From JAEZPW01 sp035629075 (GTDB taxonomy: Bacteria; Acidobacteriota; Terriglobia; Terriglobales; Acidobacteriaceae), in contig DASPIK010000077.1 of the NCBI GenBank assembly GCA_035629075.1, positions 5,543 to 69,542 of the forward strand: DNA of 64,000 nt, written 5' to 3'. The position numbers were made by a program, and so were the translations under genes. Positions 52,732-61,740 of this stretch are shown piece by piece (position 1 is the first letter of the stretch; each line of letters starts with the position of its first letter). The notes below the pieces were generated by a model that made no database searches, was not told the origin of the DNA, and saw only the letters and a program-made list of their open reading frames with translations.

Positions 52732-55068
52732 GTGCCCATCGGGCTCCCTCGAAAACTCTTTCTAAAACTGTCGCAGGCCGCATCATCGCCGGGTGAACCC
52801 AACGAGGCGCTCGACCAAGCTGCGCCCCAGCCCGAATCCCACAGCGACGAAAACGGAACGAGAGCCGTATGGGTTGTCTGCAACAACAACTGTGGTGGTC
52901 GCTGCCGGCTTACAGCGCACGTGAAAAACGGCGTTGTCGTACGAATCAGCACGGACGATTCGCCGGACAATGTGGAACGGCCTCAACTCCGTGCATGTCT
53001 CAAGGGCCGTGCGATGCGCAACCGGCTCTATCATCCTGACCGCCTCAAGTATCCGATGAAGAGAGTCGGGGCGCGGGGCGAGGGCAAGTTTCAACGCGTT
53101 TCCTGGGATGAAGCGATCGACTTGATCGCGACGAATTTGCGGCGGGCACTGGACACCCACGGGCCGGAGTCTGTTTACATCCAGTACGGCACAGGCGATT
53201 GCGGAGCAGTGCGAGGGCGCGAGAGCGCACAGCGCCTGATGAATCTGCTCGGCGGCTACCTGGGGTACTACAACAATTACAGCGCCGCCTGCCTCGAATA
53301 TACGGCACCTTTCATTACCGGCGTCCGCGATACAAATACCTATCAGACGCTGGTTCATTCCAAACTCATCATCCTGAATGGCTTTAATCCGGCCGAGACG
53401 GTATTTGAAACCAACTCGAACTACTACCTGGCACGGGCGAAAGAGGCGGGTGCCAAGGTGGTGGTGATCGATCCCCGTCTTTCCGAGACGGCGGCAACTT
53501 TCGCTGACCAGTGGATTCCGCTCAGGCCAACTACCGACACAGCGCTACTCCTTGCGATGGCCCACGTGATGATCTCGGAGGGCCTGCACGATCAGGCGTT
53601 TCTGGACAAGTACTGCGTCGGATTCGATGAAGAGCACATGCCTGACGGCGTGCCGTACGGGAATTCGTTCAAGAGCTACGTTCTTGGCTCGTCGGACGGT
53701 ATACCGAAGACGCCGGAATGGGCGTCGCCTATCACGGGAGTCGAAGCCGATACGATTCGCCGTCTTGCTCGCGACTACGCTTCGATGAAACCCGCGCAAT
53801 TGTTGCAGGGACTGGGCCCTCAACGGCATGCGTACGGAGAGCAGTCTGTGCGAGCGGGAATCGTACTGGCGTGCATGACGGGCAATTTGGGGCGGCTTGG
53901 CGGAGGATGGGGAGGCGGCGAAGGAGGAACGGGATTGTCGCTGCCGGTAGGGAGCCTGCCAACCGGAACGAATCCGGTCAAAGCGAAGATACCAGTGTTC
54001 TTGTGGACCGATGCGGTGGTGCGGGGAACCGAGATGACGGCCGAGGACGGCGTCAAAGACGGTCCGCTGAAGAGCAACATCAAGTTCATATTCAATCTGG
54101 CGAGCAATACGCTGGTGAATCAGCACGCGGACATCAATCGCACCGTCCAGATACTGGAAGATGAGCGGCTGGTGGAATTCATCGTCGGATCGGATCACTT
54201 TCTGACGCCAAGTGCGAAATTTGCCGACATCGTATTGCCTTCCGATCATTCATTGGAGCGCAGCGATGTGGGGTTCCCATGGTCGGGAGAGAAGTACATC
54301 GTCTTCGGCAACAAGGCCGTTGAGCCTGCATTCGAGCGCAAGCACGACTACTGGTGGCTGAGTGAAGTGGCGGAGCGGCTTGGCGTTGGAGAACAGTTTA
54401 CGGAAGGGAAGACCGAGGAAGGCTGGCTAAGGCAGATCATCGCAGAGGCGCGAGCAGCCGACCCGAACTTCCCGACGTTCGAGGAACTAAGCATCAAGGG
54501 TGGCTATCGCGAGACTCCGCAAGAATATGTCGCATTCGAGAAGGAGATTCGAGATCCAGAGAAGCATCCGTTCCGAACGCCCTCAGGTAAAGTGGAGATC
54601 TTCTGCAAGACGCTGCACGACATGAACAACCCGGCCGTTACCGGCATTCCCAAGTACATGCCTGCGTGGGAAGGCCCGCAGGATGCGTTGAGGAGCAAGT
54701 ATCCGCTGCAGTGCATTGGCCCTCACATCAAAAGGCGCACGCACTCCACATATGACGAGAACGCGTGGATGGAACAGGCGGAACCGCAGAGTATGTGGAT
54801 CAGCCCAGAAGATGCGCGGGCACGAAAGATTGCGGACGGCGACCGGGTAAAGGTATGGAACGATCGCGGGGCGCTCGTAATTCGGGCACGCGTAACGAAG
54901 CGCATTCGTCCCGGAGTGATTTCGATTCCGCAGGGGGCGTGGTACACACCTGACAAAAACGGAGTGTGCCAACGAGGTTGCATCAACGTCCTGACTAGCC
55001 AGAAGCCCACGCCTTTGGCGCACGGAAACGCACAGCACACGATCCTGGTGGAAGTGAGAAAGGCGTAG
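52732..55068 (+). CDS. dmsA: DmsA-like molybdopterin oxidoreductase
   Basis: A 778-residue catalytic subunit of the DMSO reductase family. Near the N-terminus it carries a [4Fe-4S] motif, Cys50-x3-Cys54-x3-Cys58 with Cys89 further on, in CNNNCGGRC. Ser184 in YNNYSAACLEYT sits where the Mo-ligating residue is expected in DmsA-type enzymes. Molybdopterin-binding domains follow, including LNGFNPAETVFETNSNYY, and a C-terminal dinucleotide-binding domain (KRRTHSTYDENAWMEQAEPQ). It starts with GTG preceded by AGGAGAA. It lacks a twin-arginine leader in its N-terminus (MPIGLPRKLFLKLSQ), unlike E. coli DmsA, so it may be cytoplasmic. Electrons would come from DmsB and the DmsC anchor; the physiological acceptor is unknown. 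Confidence 0.88.
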   Translation: MPIGLPRKLFLKLSQAASSPGEPNEALDQAAPQPESHSDENGTRAVWVVCNNNCGGRCRLTAHVKNGVVVRISTDDSPDNVERPQLRACLKGRAMRNRLYHPDRLKYPMKRVGARGEGKFQRVSWDEAIDLIATNLRRALDTHGPESVYIQYGTGDCGAVRGRESAQRLMNLLGGYLGYYNNYSAACLEYTAPFITGVRDTNTYQTLVHSKLIILNGFNPAETVFETNSNYYLARAKEAGAKVVVIDPRLSETAATFADQWIPLRPTTDTALLLAMAHVMISEGLHDQAFLDKYCVGFDEEHMPDGVPYGNSFKSYVLGSSDGIPKTPEWASPITGVEADTIRRLARDYASMKPAQLLQGLGPQRHAYGEQSVRAGIVLACMTGNLGRLGGGWGGGEGGTGLSLPVGSLPTGTNPVKAKIPVFLWTDAVVRGTEMTAEDGVKDGPLKSNIKFIFNLASNTLVNQHADINRTVQILEDERLVEFIVGSDHFLTPSAKFADIVLPSDHSLERSDVGFPWSGEKYIVFGNKAVEPAFERKHDYWWLSEVAERLGVGEQFTEGKTEEGWLRQIIAEARAADPNFPTFEELSIKGGYRETPQEYVAFEKEIRDPEKHPFRTPSGKVEIFCKTLHDMNNPAVTGIPKYMPAWEGPQDALRSKYPLQCIGPHIKRRTHSTYDENAWMEQAEPQSMWISPEDARARKIADGDRVKVWNDRGALVIRARVTKRIRPGVISIPQGAWYTPDKNGVCQRGCINVLTSQKPTPLAHGNAQHTILVEVRKA

Positions 55069-55074
55069 AAGACG

Positions 55075-55635
55075 GTGGCCAGGGAGCAGATCGCGTTCTT
55101 CATTGACGCCACGCGTTGCATAAACTGCAAGACGTGTGAAGTCGCCTGCAAGGACTTCAACGGCGCCGTGACCGGAAGGCGAATGCGAAAAGTACGCACG
55201 TTCGAAGGCGGCGAGTTCCCGAACGTGTTTGCCTACAGCATCTCCATGTCGTGCAACCACTGCGAGTTCCCTTTGTGCGTTACGCACTGCCCGGCGGGAG
55301 CCTACGCCAAGCGCGAAAGCGACGGGATCGTGGTGCACGACCCGGAGCGTTGTATTGGTTGCCGGTATTGCACGTGGGTTTGTCCGTACGGGGCTCCGCA
55401 GTATGACGCGGCAGAGGGCCGGGTCAGGAAGTGCAATCTGTGCGTGGAAAAAATCGACAAGGAGATTGATCCTGCGTGCGTAACTTCCTGTCCAATGAGG
55501 GCGATTGAAATCGGTACGCTGGCAGAAATCGATGCGCGTCCGGGCGCGACCGTCAATGTTCGCGACCTGCCCTCGGCGGAAATTACCAAACCGTCATGCC
55601 GATACAGGGTAAGGAAAGAGGCCAACCATGGCTGA
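55075..55635 (+). CDS. dmsB: DmsB-like four-cluster ferredoxin subunit
   Basis: A 186-residue electron-transfer subunit with 16 cysteines arranged for four [4Fe-4S] clusters: CINCKTCEVAC, CNHCEFPLCVTHCP, CIGCRYCTWVCP and CNLCVEKIDKEIDPACVTSC. It begins with GTG 6 bases after dmsA and its end overlaps dmsC by 8 bases, so the three genes form one operon. It passes electrons from the membrane anchor to the molybdenum subunit. No signal peptide is present, in keeping with the family. Confidence 0.92.
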   Translation: MAREQIAFFIDATRCINCKTCEVACKDFNGAVTGRRMRKVRTFEGGEFPNVFAYSISMSCNHCEFPLCVTHCPAGAYAKRESDGIVVHDPERCIGCRYCTWVCPYGAPQYDAAEGRVRKCNLCVEKIDKEIDPACVTSCPMRAIEIGTLAEIDARPGATVNVRDLPSAEITKPSCRYRVRKEANHG

Positions 55636-56473
55636 TGCCGCAAACAGGAGAGAATGGCCGCTGGTCGTGTTTACACTGGCACTTCAGATGTCCTGTGGCC
55701 TGGTGACGGTGCTTACGCTAATCGAAGCTGAATCAGGTCGGGTTCCAGCGATGCGCCCGCTCGGGTTGGCGGCATTTCCGATTGCGGTTCTTGGAATGCT
55801 CGTTTCGGCGCTGCATCTCGGCAGGCCGCTCTCAGCGTGGAAGTCTCTTCGTAACCTTGGGCGGTCCAGGTTGAGCATGGAGGTGCTTCTTACCGGGATG
55901 TTTGCACTGACGTGTGCTGCCTATGGTTGGACGTGGGTGGCAGGGTTGTCGGACGTGCGTTTCCCGTTGAGCATTATTGCGACGGTCACGGGACTTGCGG
56001 CAGTCGTCTCGAGCGCCAGCATCTACATGGTTCCGACACAGCCGTCATGGAATTCCTGGTGGGTGCTGGTGTCGTTTGTCGGAACTAGCCTCGCTCTAGG
56101 CGGAGCCACTTGCGCCGCACTCATCTCTCGGACAGCAAGCGACCCGTCCGGTCGCGCACCTGCGGGCTTGACGGTTGCCGGGAGTTGCCTCGTGCTTGCA
56201 TCGGCAGTGTGGATGGCCAAGAATGCGTTCGTGCCTACGCGAGCCGGGGTGCGACAGCCAACGGTGCAGAGGTTCCGCGGTACCCAGTGGCTCTCCTTTG
56301 CTTTGTACGTTGTGCTGGCAGGAGCCCTGCCCGTTGTTGAGGCACTACAACTCCTCACAGAAGAACCCGTCGGCGTGGCGACGCCGGCCGCGTTCATCAC
56401 GCTTGCCGGCGTCTTGGTCGGGGCCTTGTTCGGTCGTACCCTGATGTACTCGCTTGCAGCCGATAGCTTTTAA
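55628..56473 (+). CDS. dmsC: DmsC-like membrane anchor
   Basis: A 281-residue integral membrane protein with about 8 helices, the third gene of the dmsABC-like operon. The first helix region begins around VFTLALQMSCGLVTVLTLIE. Typical loops contain the conserved RPLSAWKSLRNLGRSRLSME, matching the DmsC anchor pattern. It would oxidise menaquinol and feed electrons to DmsB. The 3' end overlaps the convergent TerC gene by 4 bases. Confidence 0.85.
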   Translation: MADAANRREWPLVVFTLALQMSCGLVTVLTLIEAESGRVPAMRPLGLAAFPIAVLGMLVSALHLGRPLSAWKSLRNLGRSRLSMEVLLTGMFALTCAAYGWTWVAGLSDVRFPLSIIATVTGLAAVVSSASIYMVPTQPSWNSWWVLVSFVGTSLALGGATCAALISRTASDPSGRAPAGLTVAGSCLVLASAVWMAKNAFVPTRAGVRQPTVQRFRGTQWLSFALYVVLAGALPVVEALQLLTEEPVGVATPAAFITLAGVLVGALFGRTLMYSLAADSF

Positions 56474-57438
56474 GGCTGGTCAACGTGCACGGCCGGACGG
56501 CGTTCGGCCTCCCGCTGCTCAGGCTTACTCAGCAGCAGCGAGATGACAATGGAACCGCCTATCAGCAGAGCCACCACACCCAACGAAATCACGATTGGTA
56601 TCTTGTACAGCTCGGAGATGAGCATCTTGCCGCCGACGAACACGAGAACCATCGCCAAACCTATCTTCAGGTAGGCGAACCGGTCCATGATGCCGGCCAG
56701 CAAGAAATAAAGCGAGCGCAAGCCAAGCAGCGCGAAGATGTTCGATGTGAACACGATGAATGGATCTCGCGTAATGGCGAAGATCGCAGGAATCGAGTCC
56801 ACCGCAAATACGATATCGGTCGCTTCAACTGCCACGAGCGCCAGTAACAAAGGCGTCGCCAACCGGCGCCCATTCTGGACCACGGTGAAGTGGCTGCCGT
56901 GATACTCGCTGGTCACGGGCATCACACGGCGGAACAACCTGACCATCGGATTCTTTTCTGGCTCGTACTCCTTGTTCCGTTCCCGCAGCAACTTTATGCC
57001 GGTGTATACCAATACGGCACCGAATACATAAATGATCCAGTGGAAGCGCTGCATCAGCGCCGCACCCGCCAGAATGAATATTGCGCGCGTGGTTAGGGCG
57101 CCGAGAATTCCCCAAAACAAAACTCGATGTTGGAGCTCATCTCGCACTCCAAAAAACGAGAAGATCACGAGGAAGACGAACAGGTTATCAACCGATAGCG
57201 CCTTCTCGATAAGGTAACCGGTCAGGAACTCCAGCCCCGGACGCGCTCCGAAATGCATCCAGATCCACCCGTTGAAGATCAAGGCCAGGGCGATCCAGAC
57301 GGCGCTCCAGACGGCGGCCTCGCGTAAGCTGATTTTGTGCGCCTTGCGATGGAACACGCCAAGATCGAGCGCCAGCATGGCGATCACGAATGCAAGGAAC
57401 GCCGTCCAGAGGAAAGGACTCCCGATGCTCACTTCCAA
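56470..57438 (-). CDS. TerC/Alx family membrane protein
   Basis: A 322-residue TerC-family protein with about 9 membrane helices and the conserved acidic metal-binding pattern (SVDNLFVFLVIFSFFGV and EATDIVFAVDSIPAIFAITR). Members are implicated in Mn2+ export and in tellurite resistance in some bacteria. It starts with TTG at 57438, with AAGGAG seven bases upstream. The gene lies 32 bases after htpX on the same strand, so the two are probably one operon. No Mn-riboswitch (yybP-ykoY type) is visible in the short gap. The ion is inferred from family knowledge only. Confidence 0.88.
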   Translation of the reverse strand: MEVSIGSPFLWTAFLAFVIAMLALDLGVFHRKAHKISLREAAVWSAVWIALALIFNGWIWMHFGARPGLEFLTGYLIEKALSVDNLFVFLVIFSFFGVRDELQHRVLFWGILGALTTRAIFILAGAALMQRFHWIIYVFGAVLVYTGIKLLRERNKEYEPEKNPMVRLFRRVMPVTSEYHGSHFTVVQNGRRLATPLLLALVAVEATDIVFAVDSIPAIFAITRDPFIVFTSNIFALLGLRSLYFLLAGIMDRFAYLKIGLAMVLVFVGGKMLISELYKIPIVISLGVVALLIGGSIVISLLLSKPEQREAERRPAVHVDQP

Positions 57439-57470
57439 TGTTTACTCCTTCAATAGGGCGCTAGACACGA

Positions 57471-58328
57471 TCAGGCGTAAACAGCCGTCCCGCGCATAGA
57501 ACGCAGCCGTCGAATGCGCTCCCGCATCGGCGGGTGGGTTGAGAACAGGTTCATCATCGACCCTGCGCCAGCAAATGGATTGACGATAAACAGGCTCGCC
57601 GTCGCGGGCTCCACACCTGCAGGAACCCGGCGGGCCGCAAAGTCGAGTTTCTCGAGGGCACTGGCCAGCGCCTCGGGATCGCCGCTGATCCGCGCGCCAG
57701 TTTCATCGGCCAAGTATTCACGAGAGCGGGACACACCCATTTGGATGAGCAGCGCGATGATTGGGGCTAGCAACGCCATCGCTAATCCGCCGACGATACT
57801 GGAATCGCCCTCCTCGTCGCTGGCTCCGCCGAACAAAAAGCCGAACTGAAGCGCCTGACCCAAGTAGCTGATAGCCCCGGCAATGGCGGCGGCAACTGTG
57901 GCCACGAGAATGTCGCGATTGCGAATGTGAGCGATCTCGTGTGCAAGTACGCCCCGCAGCTCGCGCGGGCTCAGAACGTCCATAATCCCCTGAGTCACTG
58001 CGACTACGCCCTTCTTGGGATTGCGCCCGGTTGCAAAGGCGTTCGGCTGATGTTCCGGGATCAGGTAAACACGAGGTTTCGGAATACCTGCTTGTTGCGC
58101 CAGTTCCTGAACCGTAGCATGCAGCAAGGGAGCTTCACTGGGCGACAACTCCTTCGCACGGTGCATGGAAAGCACCAGTCGGTCGGAGAAGAAGTACATG
58201 CCCAGGTTCATCGCCAGCGCAAGCAGGGTGAAACCGTACAAGTACGCCTTGCCCATAACGCCGCCGAGTGCGATCAGCAGCGCCGAAAGCACGCCTAACA
58301 GCAATATGGTTTTGATCTGGTTCTTCAT
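57471..58328 (-). CDS. htpX: Membrane zinc protease HtpX
   Basis: A 285-residue M48 family membrane protease. Two N-terminal helices (~8-25 and 30-48) are followed by the zinc site HEIAHIRNRD (about residues 130-139) with a downstream Glu in SREYLADETGA. Two further membrane helices lie at ~142-195. It degrades misfolded inner-membrane proteins with FtsH under stress. A GGAG lies upstream of the ATG at 58328. It is divergent from nhaR and upstream of terC in a likely operon. Length matches the family. Confidence 0.93.
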   Translation of the reverse strand: MKNQIKTILLLGVLSALLIALGGVMGKAYLYGFTLLALAMNLGMYFFSDRLVLSMHRAKELSPSEAPLLHATVQELAQQAGIPKPRVYLIPEHQPNAFATGRNPKKGVVAVTQGIMDVLSPRELRGVLAHEIAHIRNRDILVATVAAAIAGAISYLGQALQFGFLFGGASDEEGDSSIVGGLAMALLAPIIALLIQMGVSRSREYLADETGARISGDPEALASALEKLDFAARRVPAGVEPATASLFIVNPFAGAGSMMNLFSTHPPMRERIRRLRSMRGTAVYA

Positions 58329-58451
58329 TGTCTACTCCGGGGCACTTGCGTCCTGTGCCCGCACCAGTATCTTGATGGCTTTCCTGACACATCGATCAAT
58401 AGAAAGTTTGGCTCCTTTCCATAGAAAAAACCGAGGTATTCTAAAAGAGCT

Positions 58452-59366
58452 ATGGAATGGCTTAACTATCACCATCTCTTCTATTTCTGGACGGTGGCGC
58501 GCGAAGGCAGCATTGCTCGAGCAAGCAAGGAACTGCGGCTGGCACAACCGACGATCAGCGGCCAGATCCGGGCGTTGGAGGAATGGGCAGGCGGGAAAGT
58601 GTTTCAGCGTGTAGGGCGGAACCTCGTCATGACCGAATTGGGCAGGCTGCTCTACCGCTACGCTGAGGACATTTTCACTTTGGGTCGCGAGTTGACCGAC
58701 ACCGTGCGTGACCGGCCCACGGGCAGGCCACTGCGGTTCGTCGTAGGGGTCGCAGACGTACTACCGAAGCTGATCGTTTATCGCCTGCTGGAACCGGCGC
58801 TTCGTATGGGACAGCAAATCCGAATGATCTGCCGCGAAGACTCGTCCGACCACCTCGTCGCGCAGCTCGCATTGCACGAACTCGACCTCGTGCTCAGTGA
58901 TGCGTCCATCAGCCCCACGGTCAACGTTCGGGGGTACAGCCACTTACTGGGCGAATGCGGCATCACGTTTTTCGCGGCACCCAGACTGGCGACAAAACTG
59001 CGTCGCCGGTTTCCCGAGTCGCTGAACGGTGCGCCATTCCTTATGCCTGGCGAGCAAACTTTGGCGCGCCGATCACTCGAGCAGTGGCTTGAGCGCGAGG
59101 GAATCCGCCCTAACGTCACGGGTGAGTTCAAAGATCGGGCGCTGCTTGAGGTATTTGGGGAAGCGGGAGTAGGAGCCTTCGCAGCTCCGACCGTGATTGA
59201 GACCAACGTCTGCAAGAAATATGGAGTGCAAGTGATTGGGCGTCTCGGGACGGTACGGGAGCAGTTTTTTGCCATCACAGGCGAGCGAAAGCTGGTGCAT
59301 CCTGCGGCGGTCGCTATCTCAGAGAGCGCACGAACTGAGTTGTTCGCGATGAAAGCGCTGGCGTGA
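58452..59366 (+). CDS. nhaR: NhaR-like LysR regulator
   Basis: A 304-residue LysR-type regulator of the NhaR group: the first 30 residues (MEWLNYHHLFYFWTVAREGS, then IARASKELRLAQPTISGQIR) match the NhaR N-terminus closely, and the effector domain (~90-295) follows. NhaR activates nhaA in E. coli in response to Na+ and also stress genes. No nhaA is in the window, so its target here is unknown. The divergent htpX-terC operon is the nearest candidate. The intergenic region (58329-58451) is AT-rich and should hold both promoters. Confidence 0.88.
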   Translation: MEWLNYHHLFYFWTVAREGSIARASKELRLAQPTISGQIRALEEWAGGKVFQRVGRNLVMTELGRLLYRYAEDIFTLGRELTDTVRDRPTGRPLRFVVGVADVLPKLIVYRLLEPALRMGQQIRMICREDSSDHLVAQLALHELDLVLSDASISPTVNVRGYSHLLGECGITFFAAPRLATKLRRRFPESLNGAPFLMPGEQTLARRSLEQWLEREGIRPNVTGEFKDRALLEVFGEAGVGAFAAPTVIETNVCKKYGVQVIGRLGTVREQFFAITGERKLVHPAAVAISESARTELFAMKALA

Positions 59367-59460
59367 TCGACTTCCGTCAATCGAGTGCAGAAAACACAAC
59401 GAAGCGACGAGCTGTCATCATCCGATAAGACACGAATGATAACGTTCATCAGGGAGCATT

Positions 59461-59625
59461 ATGTCTAAGCAGCCGCATCGTCAGCGAGGGGCACCATCCA
59501 TGGGAGGGGGCAACTCCGGGCGCCGCACCGGAGCCGAGCCTCAAATTCAGTCCGGGGCCGGCAACAGCAAGAAGGCCCAGGGCAGAAAGAAAAGCGCTTC
59601 CAAGCCGCAACAAAAGGCTGCATAG
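59461..59625 (+). CDS. Small basic disordered protein (54 aa)
   Basis: A 54-residue protein, too short to carry a domain, with 13 Lys or Arg and many Gly, Ser and Gln, and no cysteine. AGGGAG lies 6 bases before the ATG at 59461. The protein begins MSKQPHRQRGAPSMGGGNSG and ends in a Lys-rich stretch. It is followed 40 bases on by a 14-bp perfect terminator hairpin, which supports an independent transcript. A nucleic-acid-binding or ribosome-associated role is inferred from composition. It lies between nhaR and gatE. Confidence 0.65.
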   Translation: MSKQPHRQRGAPSMGGGNSGRRTGAEPQIQSGAGNSKKAQGRKKSASKPQQKAA

Positions 59626-59664
59626 TAGCCGACCCATTTACCGCAATGGCCTGCGTCGGGTTAT

Positions 59665-59697
59665 AAGAAAAGCTCCTCTTCGCGAGGAGCTTTTCTT
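59665..59697 (+). terminator. Strong rho-independent terminator after the 54-aa gene
   Basis: A perfect 14-bp stem, AAGAAAAGCTCCTC (59665-59678) with GAGGAGCTTTTCTT (59684-59697), closes a 5-nt TTCGC loop. It is symmetrical and may act in both directions. Confidence 0.85.
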
Positions 59698-59820
59698 TGG
59701 CATCGCCACACCTCTATTCTTTTCTGTACCGTTGCCCGCTGTGTGTGCGCCGGGTCACAGACGGTTGTCGTTCGCCCTGCGTGTAATTACTGTTCCGCTC
59801 GGTTCAGACGAGGATCCTTG

Positions 59821-61740
59821 ATGCTCCAGACATTGGACTACCAATCAGTTGGGCTGATTTCCGGCCTTGAAGTTCATCAGCAGTTGCTCACCCGTGAAAA
59901 GCTGTTTTGCCGCTGTCCTGCGGGACTTTTCACCGAAACGCATGACGGGGAAGTGCTCCGCCACATGCGTCCGACGCTGAGCGAACTTGGTGAATACGAT
60001 GGCACCGCCTTAATGGAGTTTAAGACGAAAAAGGAAATCGTCTATCTCCTGAACCAACTCAATGTCTGCACTTATGATATGGACGACACGCCGCCATTTC
60101 TGGTGAACCAGGAAGCGATCGATATCGCTATTGAACTGTGTCTGGCGATGCACATGGACATCATCGACGAGGTCCACATCGCCCGAAAGCAATACCTGGA
60201 CGGCAGTATCCCAACGGGTTTTCAGCGCACCGCGATCATCGGCGTGAACGGTTGGTTGCCGTTCAAGGGCAGGAAACTGACCGTAACCCATGTGTCACTG
60301 GAAGAGGATTCCTGCCGCGAGGTCATTGACAAGGGCCACCGGATCGTCTTCCGCACCGACCGCCTCGGCACTCCGCTGACCGAAACGGTTACGGGGGCTG
60401 AGCTGCGCACGCCCGAAGAAGTTCGCGATGCCATCCTTCTTTGCTCGTTGACGGCACGCTCCACCGGTCGTGTCCGCACCGGACTCGGTGCTGGGCGACA
60501 GGACATCAACGTCAGCGTGCGCGGCGGCTGTCGCGTGGAGATCAAGGGCGTTCCGCGTGCGCCTTACGCGGTGAAACTCGTGCACAACGAAGGCATCCGG
60601 CAGTCGAACCTGCTGAAGCTTCGCGATGAGTTGCACGCTCGCGGCTTGCGCCGACCGACGGACATACAGATGCGCATCTCGGACGTCAGCGATATCTTCG
60701 CGGACGCTCCAGTGGAGTTCGTCCAGCGCGCTCGTGCAAACGGCAGCAGAGTCATGGCCGTGCGGATCAATGGCGTCAAAGGCTTGGCCGAGTTCCCGAC
60801 TCAGCCCAGCACGATGTTCACTGACGAGTTGTCTGGCCGCATTCGCGTAATCGCCTGCCTCGACGAGCCACCAATCGTGATGGCTTCCGCGCAGATCGCG
60901 ACGTTGCCAGCCGGACGTCGCATCGCCGAAAAGATCAGCCGACGGGTGCAGGCCGGGGCACAGGATGACTTCTTTGTGGTCTGGGGCCCGGAGGAAGATT
61001 GTCGGACCGCAGCCGAAGAGATTCGTATCCGTTTTGCAGACGCCACTGAGGGCGTGCCCAAGGAAACCCGTCAGAGTCTGCCGGGCGGCTTCACAACTTT
61101 CGAGCGAATCCTGCCTGGCCCAGACCGCATGTATCCCGATACGGATTCGCCACCCACTCGCATCACCGATGACCGCGTGGAACAGGCGCGTCAGCGTCTG
61201 CACACGGCTCCTTGGGAGCGGCTGGAGCGGTATTCAAGCTGGCGCGTGCCGGTCGAAACCACGGAATACCTGATCCGGCGTGGCGGGGCAGAGATCGTCG
61301 ATGCCGCAGTCAAGGAGACTGGTGTCGATGGGCTTACTGCGGCTGTGGAGATCGGCCAGGTAGCCAAATCACTAAAGCGATCAGGTGTTCCCATTGAGCG
61401 GCTTGGCACAGAGCAGTGGGTGGACATCTTCGATCTGCATACGGACGGCAGGCTGCCGCGCGAGTGTATTCGCGAAGTGGCCACATTCGTTGGACTCGAA
61501 CCCGGCACCACTGCGAAAGCCGCATGCGCTTCGCTCGGCATTGATCTTCAGAACGAGAGCGAGTGGAAGCCGCAAGTATCTGAGTTGTTAGCGCACGGCT
61601 ACACAACAGATACGAATGATTCACCGGAGAAACGCATGCGCTTCGTCGTTGGCAAGGCTGTGGAGCAACTGAAGCGGAAAGTGCCGGCACGAGAGATCGC
61701 CGCGTTTGTAAAGGCTGAACTGCAGGGGGCGTCTAAATGA
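59821..61740 (+). CDS. gatE: Glutamyl-tRNA(Gln) amidotransferase subunit E (archaeal type)
   Basis: A 639-residue GatE. The N-terminal GatB/E catalytic core begins with GLEVHQQLLTREKLFCRCPA, as in GatE/GatB. The kinase-like core carries HVSLEEDSCREV and GRQDINVSVRGG. An AspRS-type GAD insert follows (~300-400, including ANGSRVMAVRINGVKGLAEF), which is the feature that separates GatE from GatB. A C-terminal YqeY-like helical domain ends the chain (~500-639). Together with GatD it would convert Glu-tRNA(Gln) to Gln-tRNA(Gln). The ATG at 59821 has GAGG eight bases upstream. It overlaps gatD by 4 bases. GatDE is known as an archaeal enzyme, so its presence here suggests transfer or ancient retention. 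Confidence 0.9.
   Translation: MLQTLDYQSVGLISGLEVHQQLLTREKLFCRCPAGLFTETHDGEVLRHMRPTLSELGEYDGTALMEFKTKKEIVYLLNQLNVCTYDMDDTPPFLVNQEAIDIAIELCLAMHMDIIDEVHIARKQYLDGSIPTGFQRTAIIGVNGWLPFKGRKLTVTHVSLEEDSCREVIDKGHRIVFRTDRLGTPLTETVTGAELRTPEEVRDAILLCSLTARSTGRVRTGLGAGRQDINVSVRGGCRVEIKGVPRAPYAVKLVHNEGIRQSNLLKLRDELHARGLRRPTDIQMRISDVSDIFADAPVEFVQRARANGSRVMAVRINGVKGLAEFPTQPSTMFTDELSGRIRVIACLDEPPIVMASAQIATLPAGRRIAEKISRRVQAGAQDDFFVVWGPEEDCRTAAEEIRIRFADATEGVPKETRQSLPGGFTTFERILPGPDRMYPDTDSPPTRITDDRVEQARQRLHTAPWERLERYSSWRVPVETTEYLIRRGGAEIVDAAVKETGVDGLTAAVEIGQVAKSLKRSGVPIERLGTEQWVDIFDLHTDGRLPRECIREVATFVGLEPGTTAKAACASLGIDLQNESEWKPQVSELLAHGYTTDTNDSPEKRMRFVVGKAVEQLKRKVPAREIAAFVKAELQGASK

Noticed and set aside
52732..55068. 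Selenocysteine formate dehydrogenase
   Set aside because: No in-frame UGA; the Mo-ligand region matches the Ser-type DMSO reductase subfamily and the operon has dmsB and dmsC-like genes.
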